39,623 nucleotides of DNA from JAZKBN01 sp040388605 (GTDB lineage Bacteria > Bacteroidota > Bacteroidia > Cytophagales > Flexibacteraceae): positions 1-39,623 of the forward strand of contig JAZKBN010000043.1 in the NCBI GenBank assembly GCA_040388605.1. The letters run 5' to 3'. Numbering within the stretch: the first letter of the stretch is position 1; every line of letters begins with the position of its first letter. Shown one piece after another: positions 1 to 6,853 of the stretch. The notes under the pieces are model-generated. The model had not been told where the DNA came from. It ran no database searches and worked only from the letters and a program-made list of their open reading frames with translations. A program made the translations under genes and the position numbers.

Positions 1-59
1 TTGGTTAGAATGCCGCCCTGTCACGGCGGAGGTCGCGGGTTCGAGTCCCGTCCAGACCG
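1..59 (+). tRNA. tRNA-Asp (GTC), 3' part, 5' end outside window
   Basis: The window opens in the D-loop of a tRNA. The anticodon stem CCGCC/GGCGG closes a 7-nt loop CTGTCAC, giving anticodon GTC (Asp). The T-arm GCGGG-TTCGAGT-CCCGT follows, then the acceptor 3' strand TCCAGACC and discriminator G at 59. CCA is not encoded. The 5' acceptor strand is missing because the window starts inside the gene. The 3' 16 nt lie inside the attachment repeat of the integrated element, so this tRNA is the integration target and its 3' end has been rebuilt by the element. Confidence 0.95.
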
Positions 60-62
60 CAC
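44..62 (+). repeat. attL: tRNA-Asp 3'-end direct repeat
   Basis: This 19-bp segment (AGTCCCGTCCAGACCGCAC) spans the 3' half of the T-arm and the acceptor stem. It is identical to the copy at 6854-6872. Recombination in this segment leaves a functional tRNA at the left junction. Confidence 0.9.
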
Positions 63-73
63 CAAAAAGATGC

Positions 74-110
74 AAGTCCCTAATACATAGCGTGTTAGGG
101 ACTTCATTTT
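74..110 (+). terminator. Element-borne terminator downstream of tRNA-Asp
   Basis: A perfect 10-bp stem, AAGTCCCTAA (74-83) with TTAGGGACTT (95-104), is followed by CATTTTTT. It lies 14 nt after the tRNA 3' end but inside the element, so the element supplies a new terminator for the tRNA transcript after integration. Confidence 0.8.
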
Positions 111-117
111 TTAAGTC

Positions 118-212
118 GTTGCCGCTTTGTTTCCGCTTTTCCTTTTTCTGCCCTATTGGGGCTGTTTTGTTGCCGGTGCCGTTGCCGCTTTTTGAAAGTA
201 GGTGAACAGTTA
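118..212. repeat. Left subterminal repeat of the element
   Basis: This segment resembles 6698-6793 in the same orientation. Shared blocks are CCGCTTTGTTTCC (122-134 and 6702-6714) and an end block GTTGCCGC...GAAAGT...TGAAnAGTTAA (181-212 and 6763-6793). In the excised circle the two copies would flank the att core, the position expected for integrase arm-type binding sites. That role is inference. A 67-aa ORF over this segment has no support. Confidence 0.55.
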
Positions 213-317
213 AGCCGGGCCGGGTAAGCCGTTAGGCATTGGCCGGAACAAATCCCATAGAATGCAAAAGCCCCACCGGTTAGGGCAGGGCTTCGGGTTC
301 GGTTCAATGCTTAGTTT

Positions 318-695
318 TTAATCTTTGTTCAGGGCCGGTGCCGGGTTGCGGTCTACCATCTGCAAAATTATATCAAGCCCTAATGAGTTACGCAGTAGGC
401 GCAACACATGGTAGCGGGAGGCTGTTTCTTCATTCCCGCATAGGCCGGTACACATTTCCTCAACAATATGGCTTTGTGCATCGTCTAAGGCGTTGAAGAT
501 TTCGAGCGGGTTTGATTCAAAGGTTAGAATTTGGGCTACCTTTTTTTGCGCCGCTGTAATCATGTATTCTGATGCCCTTGGCAGGCTAATTTCTGCCGGG
601 CCTCCAATCATGTAGGCAAATGCGGTATCTGTAATTTCGGGGGTTTCAGGCAGGTTCCTTTGTGTAGAACCCGCACCTTTTGCTGTCGTATTCAT
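318..695 (-). CDS. Hypothetical 125-aa element protein
   Basis: I do not recognise this protein. An in-frame ATG further upstream (764) lies inside the 72-nt structured repeat. I prefer the ATG at 695 because the peptide before it is encoded by that repeat and the sequence from 695 looks like an ordinary soluble protein. Visible features are a polar N-terminus rich in Thr, Pro and Glu, then a predicted mostly helical body with Leu/Ile-rich segments near the C-terminus (LRLLRNSLGLDIILQMVD). There is no signal peptide or membrane segment. It is the last gene in transcription order and is separated from the rest by the ~0.9-kb repeat-rich region, so it may be expressed separately, with the structured modules in its 5' leader. 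Confidence 0.6.
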   Translation of the reverse strand: MNTTAKGAGSTQRNLPETPEITDTAFAYMIGGPAEISLPRASEYMITAAQKKVAQILTFESNPLEIFNALDDAQSHIVEEMCTGLCGNEETASRYHVLRLLRNSLGLDIILQMVDRNPAPALNKD

Positions 696-718
696 TTGGT
701 AAGCAGGTGAATAATATA

Positions 719-790
719 GGCATACCGTGGTACGACAGCAAAAGGGTTTAACCAATAGCCGCACGGACTTACACCGTGCCTCGGTATGCC
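719..790 (-). repeat. Structured 72-nt module, copy 1
   Basis: The segment is bounded by a perfect 9-bp inverted repeat, GGCATACCG (719-727) and CGGTATGCC (782-790). Read on the minus strand it contains an inner hairpin GCACGG-TGTAAGT-CCGTGC and a conserved single-stranded-looking block GGTTAAACCC. It is about 80% identical to 901-973, and the differences fall so that the inner stem is kept. It sits just upstream of the start of the 125-aa gene. It may be a structured RNA in the leader or a DNA hairpin used in replication or packaging. I recognise no known RNA family. Confidence 0.8.
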
Positions 791-812
791 AATTTCTTAA
801 AGCTTGTTTGTT

Positions 813-876
813 GCGTACTTAAAAATAGGGAGTACGCTCCCTTTTGCTTGTCGTAAGCGCAAGTAGGTAATTACCT
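813..876. other. Hairpin and palindrome between the two structured modules
   Basis: GCGTACT (813-819) pairs with AGTACGC (831-837), followed on the plus strand by TCCCTTTT. Downstream is a perfect 12-bp palindrome AGGTAATTACCT (865-876). With the flanking modules this makes 719-973 dense in foldable sequence, as expected of a replication origin, packaging signal or structured leader. There is no direct evidence of which. Confidence 0.5.
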
Positions 877-900
877 GCCGAATTTCCAAAAAATAATAAC

Positions 901-973
901 GGCATACCGTGGTAGCACAGTACAAGGGTTTAACCTAAGACCGCCACGGACTTACACCGGGCCTCGGTATGCC
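901..973 (-). repeat. Structured 73-nt module, copy 2
   Basis: Second copy of the module, with identical outer arms GGCATACCG (901-909) and CGGTATGCC (965-973). On the minus strand the inner stem is GCCCGG-TGTAAGT-CCGTGGC, which pairs with one bulged base. The stem has changed sequence relative to copy 1 but can still form. The loop TGTAAGT and the block GGTTAAACCC are unchanged. The copies are 182 bp apart, start to start. Confidence 0.8.
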
Positions 974-1000
974 GCTGTATTGAATTGCTTTGGCCCTGCA

Positions 1001-1135
1001 TAAATCGGTTTAAACGATTGGCCGGTTTCCCCGCAATTCCTTACCCTGCAAATGTAGCTTAGGGGTTTGGGTTCTGCAAAGGGTTGGCGTGTTCCCGGCA
1101 AGTGTAATGCTTTTACCGCCGGCGGGGCCGGGCCG
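1001..1135. repeat. Non-coding tandem block, copy 1
   Basis: This block is repeated at 1175-1310. Both copies share in order: a TTTA-rich start with CGATTG, CCCGCAA, the identical 19-mer CCTTACCCTGCAAATGTAG (1039-1057), CTGCAAAGG, and a G/C-rich end with GGGGCCGGGC. The offset is about 175 bp. The 74-aa ORF across it (952-1176) has no protein-like character and begins inside module copy 2. Confidence 0.7.
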
Positions 1136-1174
1136 CTTATAGGGTAAAAAAGTAAGGAGCCACTTTGTACCGGC

Positions 1175-1310
1175 AAAAACCGTTTATAGCGATTGTCCGT
1201 TTATCCCGCAACCCCTTACCCTGCAAATGTAGTTAGCTGCGTTGTTCCTGCAAAGGTTTGGGCATGGGTAAGGCTGTTATGCCGGCAGGAGTTGGGGCCG
1301 GGCTACCTTT
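1175..1310. repeat. Non-coding tandem block, copy 2
   Basis: Second copy of the block at 1001-1135. The 19-mer is at 1214-1232. Similarity is high around the 19-mer and weaker toward the ends, so this is an old or selectively maintained duplication rather than a recent one. Confidence 0.7.
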
Positions 1311-1634
1311 TACCAATTATTTAACAGCTTTTTAACATGAAAAATGCCAAATAGCGGGCTTTTTGTCAGGGCCGATACAAATAGCGGGGCTGTTTTCGGG
1401 CACCGAGGCCGAAACACTACAAGAACAATACAAGGAACGACAACCAACTAAGACGGGGGAAACCTTACCCATTTGAACAAAAACCGCTCTAACGGCCGGG
1501 AAATGCCGTTTTAGCCTGATTTACATACCGAGGGGGCAGGCCGTTTTTGCAGATACCCCCTGTAATACAAATTAGCCTCTAAATCATTCACGATAAGCAA
1601 ACCGCCAAATTTTGGTGCCGGCACCTGTGGTTGG
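1311..1634. other. Non-coding stretch, candidate origin-proximal region
   Basis: I see no gene here. The 12-mer-like sequence CAAATAGCGGG occurs twice (near 1347 and 1378). CCTTACCC, the core of the 19-mer in the tandem blocks, occurs again at 1463-1470, and its complement lies in the leader of the initiator gene at 3806-3813. The stretch may extend the origin or regulatory region that begins at 719. Confidence 0.35.
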
Positions 1635-1925
1635 TTAAAGCCCCAATTTCCGGTACTTATCGCGCTGCCGTTCGATACCGGTTAAGGCATTTGCAAGGTT
1701 ATGCACTTCGGTATGGTTTACCTTTTCAGCCTCCAAAGCCTTTTGCAGCTTGGCTTGCGTGGTTGCAGCTAACTTTGCATAGGCGGTGGAAGGCAAGGCT
1801 TTTACCCATGCGCTTATAGTATTTGCTGTTATATTTAACTGTTCCGCTAATTCCTTTTGAGTGTATTTGCCTGTTTGGTACAGCTTGGAAAACTGTTCTT
1901 TTTGGATTGATTTAGTTTGTGCCAT
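1635..1925 (-). CDS. Small HTH DNA-binding protein, terminase-small-subunit-like fold
   Basis: A 96-aa basic protein. Residues ~18-42 form a helix-turn-helix (GKYTQKELAEQLNITANTIS followed by AWVK), the pattern seen in phage small-terminase-like and related DNA-binding proteins. Residues ~48-90 are a Lys/Glu/Ala-rich helix likely to form a coiled coil. The start follows a C-rich leader without Shine-Dalgarno sequence. It lies next to the repeat-rich non-coding region, so it may bind there; a replication accessory or repressor role is inference. A terminase role is unlikely because no large subunit is encoded. Confidence 0.65.
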   Translation of the reverse strand: MAQTKSIQKEQFSKLYQTGKYTQKELAEQLNITANTISAWVKALPSTAYAKLAATTQAKLQKALEAEKVNHTEVHNLANALTGIERQRDKYRKLGL

Positions 1926-1972
1926 TGGGTTGGGGTTGTTGTAGGGGTTGATGGTTAGTTTAATTTATGGGT

Positions 1973-2392
1973 TCAGCTGCGCTCATGTTTAGGAATATAT
2001 GCCGGGTAATTCTTTGCCTCGCTTACGTAGTATTCGGCCTGCCTTGCCTTTATGGCTATTTTGTAAACCCTGTTTTTCATTCGATAGGTATTACTGTGTG
2101 CCGGTAGGTTGAGGGCAACCAATGAGGTTTTGTTTAAACCTTGTACGTAGTCTTTGGCCGGCTGCCCTTCAAATGTTACAGGCAGGCACCACGGGTGCGG
2201 GAGCCGTGGCCGTGGCTGAACTTCAACCTTTAGAACTTTGTCGAGCCAGTCCCGCGTAACGGCTATTTCATTCGCTCTTAAGCGGTCGGAATAAACCTGC
2301 CCTTCATGGCGGTAGGTTATGAGCAGGGAATAATTATCGTTGTGCAGTTCACTAAATTTTGCTTTCATATTTCGGCTGTTAGGCGGTTGCAT
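1973..2392 (-). CDS. Hypothetical protein derived from the initiator's C-terminal domain
   Basis: This 139-aa protein repeats the C-terminal ~85 residues of the adjacent initiator. Shared blocks are LLITYRHEGQ, ANEIAVTRDWLDKVLKVEVQ and the GQxAKDYxQxLN motif. A different basic tail follows (~95-139) with MKNRVYKIAIKARQAEYY. Its start overlaps the end of the initiator gene by 14 nt, so translation may be coupled. The duplicated domain may be a protein-protein or DNA-binding module made both fused to and free from the initiator. A later in-frame ATG at 2368 is also possible. No function is known to me. Confidence 0.65.
   Translation of the reverse strand: MQPPNSRNMKAKFSELHNDNYSLLITYRHEGQVYSDRLRANEIAVTRDWLDKVLKVEVQPRPRLPHPWCLPVTFEGQPAKDYVQGLNKTSLVALNLPAHSNTYRMKNRVYKIAIKARQAEYYVSEAKNYPAYIPKHERS
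2210..2275. repeat. 66-bp exact direct repeat, copy 1
   Basis: Identical to 2487-2552, offset 277 bp, and part of the tandem duplication of the initiator's C-terminal coding sequence. Perfect identity here with clear divergence on either side suggests recent gene conversion or strong constraint on the encoded ANEIAVTRDWLDKVLKVEVQ segment. Confidence 0.85.
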
Positions 2393-3803
2393 CAGGCTTG
2401 CCGCTTTGGTTTAGAGTTTGCAAATAGTCTTTGGCCGCTTGCCCTTCTAAGGTTTCAGGCGGTGGCGTGGGTGTTGGCATCGGGTGCCGTGGCTGAACTT
2501 CAACCTTTAGAACTTTGTCGAGCCAGTCCCGCGTAACGGCTATTTCATTCGCACCTAAGAGGTCGGAATAAATTTGCCCTTCATGCCGGTAGGTTATGAG
2601 CAGGAAAGAATTATCGGTTTTCGCCTTCATGATTTTAGCTTTAATATTTCGTCTGTGGTTACTGTCTTTGTTGCGGCAGGCTTTGGCCGCTTTTGCGCCT
2701 TTGTGTTTTGCACTACAAAAGACCGCCTTCGGGCTTTGCATGGAAATATCACTATTGCAGCTTTTGCAGGTTCGGGCCTGAAAATTGTCTTTGCAGTTTT
2801 TGCCCTTTTTTTCTTCCTCTATACTCTGTAACGATTTCACCCTGCATTCTAACGGTGAAAGCGTATACATTTCCTGTTTTTCAGGGGGTATTAAATCGGG
2901 GTGAATTCGTATACAGTTTTTGTGCTTATCGGTCAGGAGTTCGCTAATCTTGGTTTGTACTATTTCCAGAACAACAGCCTTTAAATTGGTTTCCGAATGT
3001 TCGGCAATCAGGTTTTCAAACTGCATTTTCTGCCGGTGCCGCTGAACACGGCTAAGGTTTTCCCAATACTTTGGGTTGCTGTATTGGGCAAGCTTGTACC
3101 GCTTTGCTTCTGTCAGGTTCTTTGCATTTATGGAGTTATCGTAAATTAATACCTCACTAAGCAAGCCCTGAAACTTGGCTGCCAACAGGCTAACGCTTTT
3201 AGGGTCGGCCAAATCGGCAAGGCTGCTAATTCCGAAGGGTTGCAGGAACCGCATTTTATTTATCCTTAGTTCAATGCGTAGCAGGTTGCTTGCATCTGCG
3301 TTGGCTTGCTGCCCTTTGTTGTAAACCTTTAGGGTGTAATCATGCCGGCAGCAGATAAAACCTAATCCCTTGCGCTCATGGTTTATTTGCTCAAAAGCCT
3401 TTTCGTTGTGGCATATAATAGCCCTTAAAACCTTATTAGGGTCAAAGGGCAACTGAACATTTACGCCAAATTCCAAGCTTTCTAACACTGCCAGTTCGGG
3501 CCTTATATCGTATTCCGCTGCAAGCTGCGTTAAGGTGTCATGTACATCGGCAATGCTGTAATCGTTGGCATTGTGCTGCCCTCCGTTAAAGAACTTGTGC
3601 AGGGAGCCGCTAAGGTTTAAGTAATGCCTGCCGGTGCCGCCGGGTGTTATCTTAAATATCAGGCCGTTAAGTGTGGCAACCCTTGTACCCTCTAATACCT
3701 CCCCTGTCCGCTCATCAACAGATAGCGGGAATTGAAGGCAGGCTTTATTCAGCCAACTTTCAGGCAGCAGGTAGTTATGCTTTGACTTGAAGCCGTCAAA
3801 CAT
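2379..3803 (-). CDS. Rolling-circle-type replication initiator (phage/plasmid replication protein family)
   Basis: A 474-aa protein of the initiator family found in Bacteroidota small replicons and filamentous-phage-like elements, related to the gene II/X type. Diagnostic segments are GSLHKFFNGGQHNANDYS (~66-83), LESLEFGVNVQLPF (~107-120), YTLKVYNKGQQ (~156-166) and LLRIELRINKMRFL (~174-187). The YNKG segment is the likely active-site neighbourhood. A zinc ribbon follows at C346, C349, C363 and H367. The C-terminal ~85 residues are duplicated in the next gene. The protein would nick the circular form at an origin and start single-strand replication, perhaps at the repeat-rich region 719-1470. 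The leader just before the ATG carries CCTTACCC, also present in that region. Confidence 0.8.
   Translation of the reverse strand: MFDGFKSKHNYLLPESWLNKACLQFPLSVDERTGEVLEGTRVATLNGLIFKITPGGTGRHYLNLSGSLHKFFNGGQHNANDYSIADVHDTLTQLAAEYDIRPELAVLESLEFGVNVQLPFDPNKVLRAIICHNEKAFEQINHERKGLGFICCRHDYTLKVYNKGQQANADASNLLRIELRINKMRFLQPFGISSLADLADPKSVSLLAAKFQGLLSEVLIYDNSINAKNLTEAKRYKLAQYSNPKYWENLSRVQRHRQKMQFENLIAEHSETNLKAVVLEIVQTKISELLTDKHKNCIRIHPDLIPPEKQEMYTLSPLECRVKSLQSIEEEKKGKNCKDNFQARTCKSCNSDISMQSPKAVFCSAKHKGAKAAKACRNKDSNHRRNIKAKIMKAKTDNSFLLITYRHEGQIYSDLLGANEIAVTRDWLDKVLKVEVQPRHPMPTPTPPPETLEGQAAKDYLQTLNQSGKPDATA
2487..2552. repeat. 66-bp exact direct repeat, copy 2
   Basis: Partner of 2210-2275, inside the 3' end of the initiator gene. 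Confidence 0.85.
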
Positions 3804-3912
3804 TGGGGTAAGGTTGCAGGAAGTGGGTGGGAGTTTACTATATTTGGGCCTCGTTTACGGTTGCCGTAAATGATTGATTAACCCTTATGAAGGCAGGCCG
3901 TAAAGCTTGCCT

Positions 3913-4080
3913 TCATTCGTTTTCGGCTGTTAGCAGTCCTAAAGCCGTTATCAGGCATTGCATAGCCTTTTTAACCTGAACCCCGCTTTGTGTGTCCGCT
4001 TGTGCCGGGCATTGCTGAAAGGGGGCTAATTCGTCCAACGCTCTTTGCAGGCTGTAAACCTGCTCATCGGGGGTAATCAT
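3913..4080 (-). CDS. Small 55-aa ORF translationally coupled to the HTH gene
   Basis: The ATG (4078-4080) overlaps the stop of the upstream HTH gene in an ATGA arrangement and the frame ends in TGA at 3913-3915. The product begins MITPDEQVYSLQRALDELAP and is a soluble, probably helical peptide with an amphipathic C-terminal half (KKAMQCLITALGLLTAE). It falls below common length cut-offs. The overlap and the lack of any other gene between the HTH and initiator genes support it. Function unknown; by position it could be a partner of the HTH protein. Confidence 0.6.
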   Translation of the reverse strand: MITPDEQVYSLQRALDELAPFQQCPAQADTQSGVQVKKAMQCLITALGLLTAENE

Positions 4081-4367
4081 TTGGCAGCTGCGTTCATTTT
4101 GGTAAATGCCTGTTCAACCTCCGAAAGCTTGAACCGTGTTTTGTTGGCTACCTTATAGGGCTGAATTAAACCTTTATTTGCCCATGCGTGAACCGTTGGC
4201 AGGGATATTTTAAAAAGGTCTGCAACCTCCATGCGGGTAAGGTATTGTTCCGCCGTCTTAGGCTGCTTGCCATCGGCTATGCCCTGAATTTTGGCCTCTA
4301 AACGGTCGAACATTGATTGCAGGGTTTGGGCACTTATGCCCTGAATTTGTATTGTACTTGTTTCCAT
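4077..4367 (-). CDS. Excisionase-type helix-turn-helix protein
   Basis: A 96-aa protein from the ATG at 4367 (METSTIQIQG...). An upstream in-frame ATG at 4397 adds ten unlikely residues. The C-terminal half carries the HTH_17/excisionase pattern: YLTRMEVADLFKISLPTVHAWANKG, then IQPYKVANKTRFKLSEVEQAF, ending in AAAK. Such proteins are usual partners of Bacteroidota tyrosine recombinases, acting as directionality factor or regulator of the element. The N-terminal ~50 residues (QTLQSMFDRLEAKIQGI) look like an oligomerising helix. Confidence 0.8.
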   Translation of the reverse strand: METSTIQIQGISAQTLQSMFDRLEAKIQGIADGKQPKTAEQYLTRMEVADLFKISLPTVHAWANKGLIQPYKVANKTRFKLSEVEQAFTKMNAAAK

Positions 4368-4596
4368 TGCGTTCTTGATTATGTCCCAAAGGAACACGGC
4401 CGGAAACGCAATGTCAATACCCTAAAAAATGGCAATTATACCTTAAGGGTATGCCAAAAAGTGGCTCTGTATATGTTTAAACACGGTTTTCATGAGTTAT
4501 AAAAAATATTCGTTTTAGGGTATGGATAGTTAAAGAAAGTGCTGTTAATGCGGTTTTGCCGGGTGAAACCAAGCTGTATTTTATCGCGTTTATCTG
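4368..4596. promoter_or_regulatory. Intergenic region with GGGTAT motifs upstream of the HTH gene
   Basis: This is the gap between the 251-aa gene and the HTH gene. It has TACCCT near 4419, AGGGTATGCC at 4446-4455 and TAGGGTATGG near 4516, two direct and one inverted occurrence of GGGTA. The block GGTATGCC is also the outer arm of the structured modules at 719-973. These are candidate binding sites for the element's HTH protein; the case rests on motif recurrence only. Confidence 0.3.
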
Positions 4597-5352
4597 TTAG
4601 TCGTTTTCTTCTATACCTTGCTTTCCAAGTGATTTAACAATAAACTCTTTAAATTCTCCCAATGCCCTTGCGGCTGCATCGCTGTGTTTAAACTCTTTTA
4701 GCTTTAAATTATCCTCCAAAGAAGTTTTGCGGAACCCATCGAATGCGCTCAATATAAAACTGTTCACAGCTGCGTGGCTTCCTTCGATTGCACCGGTTTT
4801 TAACAGCACTCCGAACAAGGTACCAAGTACATTTTTTCCCAATTTCCATTTTAGTTTTGCGTGGCTTTGGCCTTTGGCTTCCTCAACCGCTGCCGTTTCG
4901 GGGGCCGCTAATTCCCTTATGCGGTCCTGTATCTTATCCCCGATAAAATCGTTGTACTCATCGGCATAGTATAAATTCTCCCAATCATATAACAGCAAAT
5001 TCTTTTGCTCTGTGTAACGCGCATTTATCAACAGTTCAATTTCTTTAGCCGGGTCGCCTTTTGAATTAATTCCGGCCTGTTCAATCAGTTCCAGTATTTT
5101 GACCTCAATTTGCAGTTTCCGCCTTTCGGCTTCATATTCAAATCCGTATGCAAAGCCGTGCCCTAAATCGTACTTTGTTGGCCTGTCTTTTACGGGGAGT
5201 TGTGGCGGTCGGGCTTCCTCTATTTTTAGCATCTGTGCAAGCCGTGCCGTTTTGTCTTTGATATAAAAGGTTTTCTCAAACTCCCTTTCGTATTCGTCAT
5301 ACTTAACGGGCATACCCTTAGGCTCATATTTTCCCTCTGAATTGAACGGCAT
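4597..5352 (-). CDS. Integrase-linked hypothetical protein, RteC-like C-terminal region
   Basis: A soluble, charged, mostly helical 251-aa protein with no signal peptide. Residues ~165-235 (LKWKLGKNVLGTLFGVLLKT, then GAIE) weakly resemble the segment found in RteC-type and other proteins near integrases in Bacteroidota mobile elements. The remainder (coiled-coil-like KLQIEVKILELIEQAGIN, then acidic repeats) is not recognisable to me. It starts 33 nt after the integrase stop, so the two are probably cotranscribed. A role in regulating excision or transfer is inference. Confidence 0.6.
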   Translation of the reverse strand: MPFNSEGKYEPKGMPVKYDEYEREFEKTFYIKDKTARLAQMLKIEEARPPQLPVKDRPTKYDLGHGFAYGFEYEAERRKLQIEVKILELIEQAGINSKGDPAKEIELLINARYTEQKNLLLYDWENLYYADEYNDFIGDKIQDRIRELAAPETAAVEEAKGQSHAKLKWKLGKNVLGTLFGVLLKTGAIEGSHAAVNSFILSAFDGFRKTSLEDNLKLKEFKHSDAAARALGEFKEFIVKSLGKQGIEEND

Positions 5353-5385
5353 TGCGGTAAGTGTTGGTTTTGTGGGGGTTATGAA

Positions 5386-6651
5386 TTAAACAGCCTTTAG
5401 CATGCTTGTTTTTTGCCAGTGCATTTTTAACAGGTCGGCGTTTTCCTGCTGTGTTATCTTTATGTATTTCAAAAATGCTTTCTCGGTTTTATGCCCTGTT
5501 ATCTTCATTATAGAAATAGCCGGGAACCCGCTCTTAAACAGGTTGGTAGAAAACGAACGCCGGGCGGTATGAGTGCTGATAAGTTCGTATTTCTTATAGT
5601 TGGCAGTCCGTTTGAACCCTCCTTTAGTGATTGACTTAGAAACGGTTTCATCTATGCCGGCTGCCTGCATTACCTCTTTCAAATACTCATTCATTTTCTG
5701 ATTGGCAATACCTTTTGGCAACTGTCCGCCGTACTTATTCATTATAGCCTTTACGGTCTGGTGAATGGGTATAACGACCTTCGCACCTGTTTTCTGTTGG
5801 GTAATTACTATTTCCTCCCCTCTGATATTAGTAGGTTTTATGTTGGTAAAGTCCGAAAAGCGTAAGCCCGTCCAACAACCGACAATAAACAAATCCCTAA
5901 CCTTTTCGAGCCGGCCGTTCCCGCTTAGGTCTAACGCATATATCCTTTGTAATTCATTTTCAGTTAGGTATACATTATCGCTTTCCTCTGAAACAACCTT
6001 AAACCTGCTGCTTTTATAATCAAGCTTAGTGTTAATGCCTCTTTCGGTGGCGGCATTCAGAAACCCCTTGATAATCTGTATGTTTTTACCTATTGTATTA
6101 GTAGCCAGATTAAGTGCCTGCTGTAAATATTCGCTGTAATCCCCGTAAAAATCGAGGTCAATAGTATTAAAATCAACCTTGCGGCTGTATTGGGCAGCGA
6201 ACCTTTTAAGGGTTTCAAAGGTAACGCTGTATTTCTGAATAGTGCTTTGGTTTATGCTTTGGCCGGTGTTTGGGTTAATGCGGGTTGCCGATTTGGCAAT
6301 ATAAGTTTCGATAAAACCGAATAGGGTATTGTCTGCGCTTGCAGCCCTATTCATGTACTTATCTAATGCAAGCTTTAGCCCTGCTTTGGTTACAGGCTGC
6401 TTAGTGGCAAGTAGTTCTGTATACTCCCTTTCCACTACTGTTTGCAGTTCGTTAAGCAGGTTATTGATTTTGTCTTTGTCCTTAACCTGTATAACATTTC
6501 TTACCCGGTAGGTTTCCTCATTCCAGTATTGAGGCAAGCACTTTAGCCCGATACCGTAAAGTAGCTTTTCCTTTTTGTACCGGAATATTAGATATATGGG
6601 TTGCGGGGTTCGCTCTTTCGGCTTGCGTAGCTGAAATATAACTGTTGCCAT
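5386..6651 (-). CDS. Tyrosine recombinase (integrase) of the element
   Basis: A 421-aa site-specific recombinase with the full catalytic set: R264 (TGLRFSD), K287 (QQKTG), H361 and R364 (HTARRSF), H387 (GHKTE) and the nucleophile Y396 (FLKYIK). The N-terminal ~100 residues are the arm-binding domain (QLRKPKERTPQPIYLIFRYK), followed by a SAM-like core-binding domain (~110-210) and the catalytic domain. The length is typical of Bacteroidota transposon and phage integrases. It lies 200 bp from attR and is transcribed inward. It should recombine the 19-bp tRNA-Asp repeats, with the subterminal repeats as arm sites. Confidence 0.95.
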   Translation of the reverse strand: MATVIFQLRKPKERTPQPIYLIFRYKKEKLLYGIGLKCLPQYWNEETYRVRNVIQVKDKDKINNLLNELQTVVEREYTELLATKQPVTKAGLKLALDKYMNRAASADNTLFGFIETYIAKSATRINPNTGQSINQSTIQKYSVTFETLKRFAAQYSRKVDFNTIDLDFYGDYSEYLQQALNLATNTIGKNIQIIKGFLNAATERGINTKLDYKSSRFKVVSEESDNVYLTENELQRIYALDLSGNGRLEKVRDLFIVGCWTGLRFSDFTNIKPTNIRGEEIVITQQKTGAKVVIPIHQTVKAIMNKYGGQLPKGIANQKMNEYLKEVMQAAGIDETVSKSITKGGFKRTANYKKYELISTHTARRSFSTNLFKSGFPAISIMKITGHKTEKAFLKYIKITQQENADLLKMHWQKTSMLKAV

Positions 6652-6697
6652 AGGACTAAATAATTAACCGTTGTAAAGTTAAGCAAACCTTTAGCGC

Positions 6698-6793
6698 GTT
6701 TCCGCTTTGTTTCCTCTTTTTCCTTTACTTTTCTTAATCAGCCTGTTCTTGCCCTTACTGCCGTTGCCGCCTGAAAGTGCCCTGAATAGTTAA
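6698..6793. repeat. Right subterminal repeat of the element
   Basis: Direct-orientation counterpart of 118-212, lying 60 bp inside attR just as the left copy lies ~55 bp inside attL. It shares CCGCTTTGTTTCC (6702-6714) and the GTTGCCGC...GAAAGT...GAATAGTTAA block (6763-6793). It also forms the region upstream of the integrase gene, so integrase binding here could autoregulate its promoter. Confidence 0.55.
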
Positions 6794-6853
6794 AAAACGG
6801 CTTTTTTGCCCCTTTTTTGAAAGGTATGGTAATAGGTGAATTAAAGCGGTGTT

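Noticed and set aside
104..307. 67-aa ORF next to attL
   Set aside because: It lies on the subterminal repeat, and the translation is a basic low-complexity string without family resemblance.
719..973. Cobalamin-riboswitch reading of the GGTGTAAGTCC part of the modules
   Set aside because: The short hairpin recalls that element, but the modules are only 72 nt and lack the rest of its core, including a recognisable B12 box.
952..1176. 74-aa ORF in the repeat region
   Set aside because: It begins inside a structured module and runs across a non-coding tandem block; the second block has no corresponding ORF.
1635..1925. Phage small terminase subunit
   Set aside because: The HTH resembles one, but no large terminase or other head gene is present, so only a DNA-binding role is claimed.
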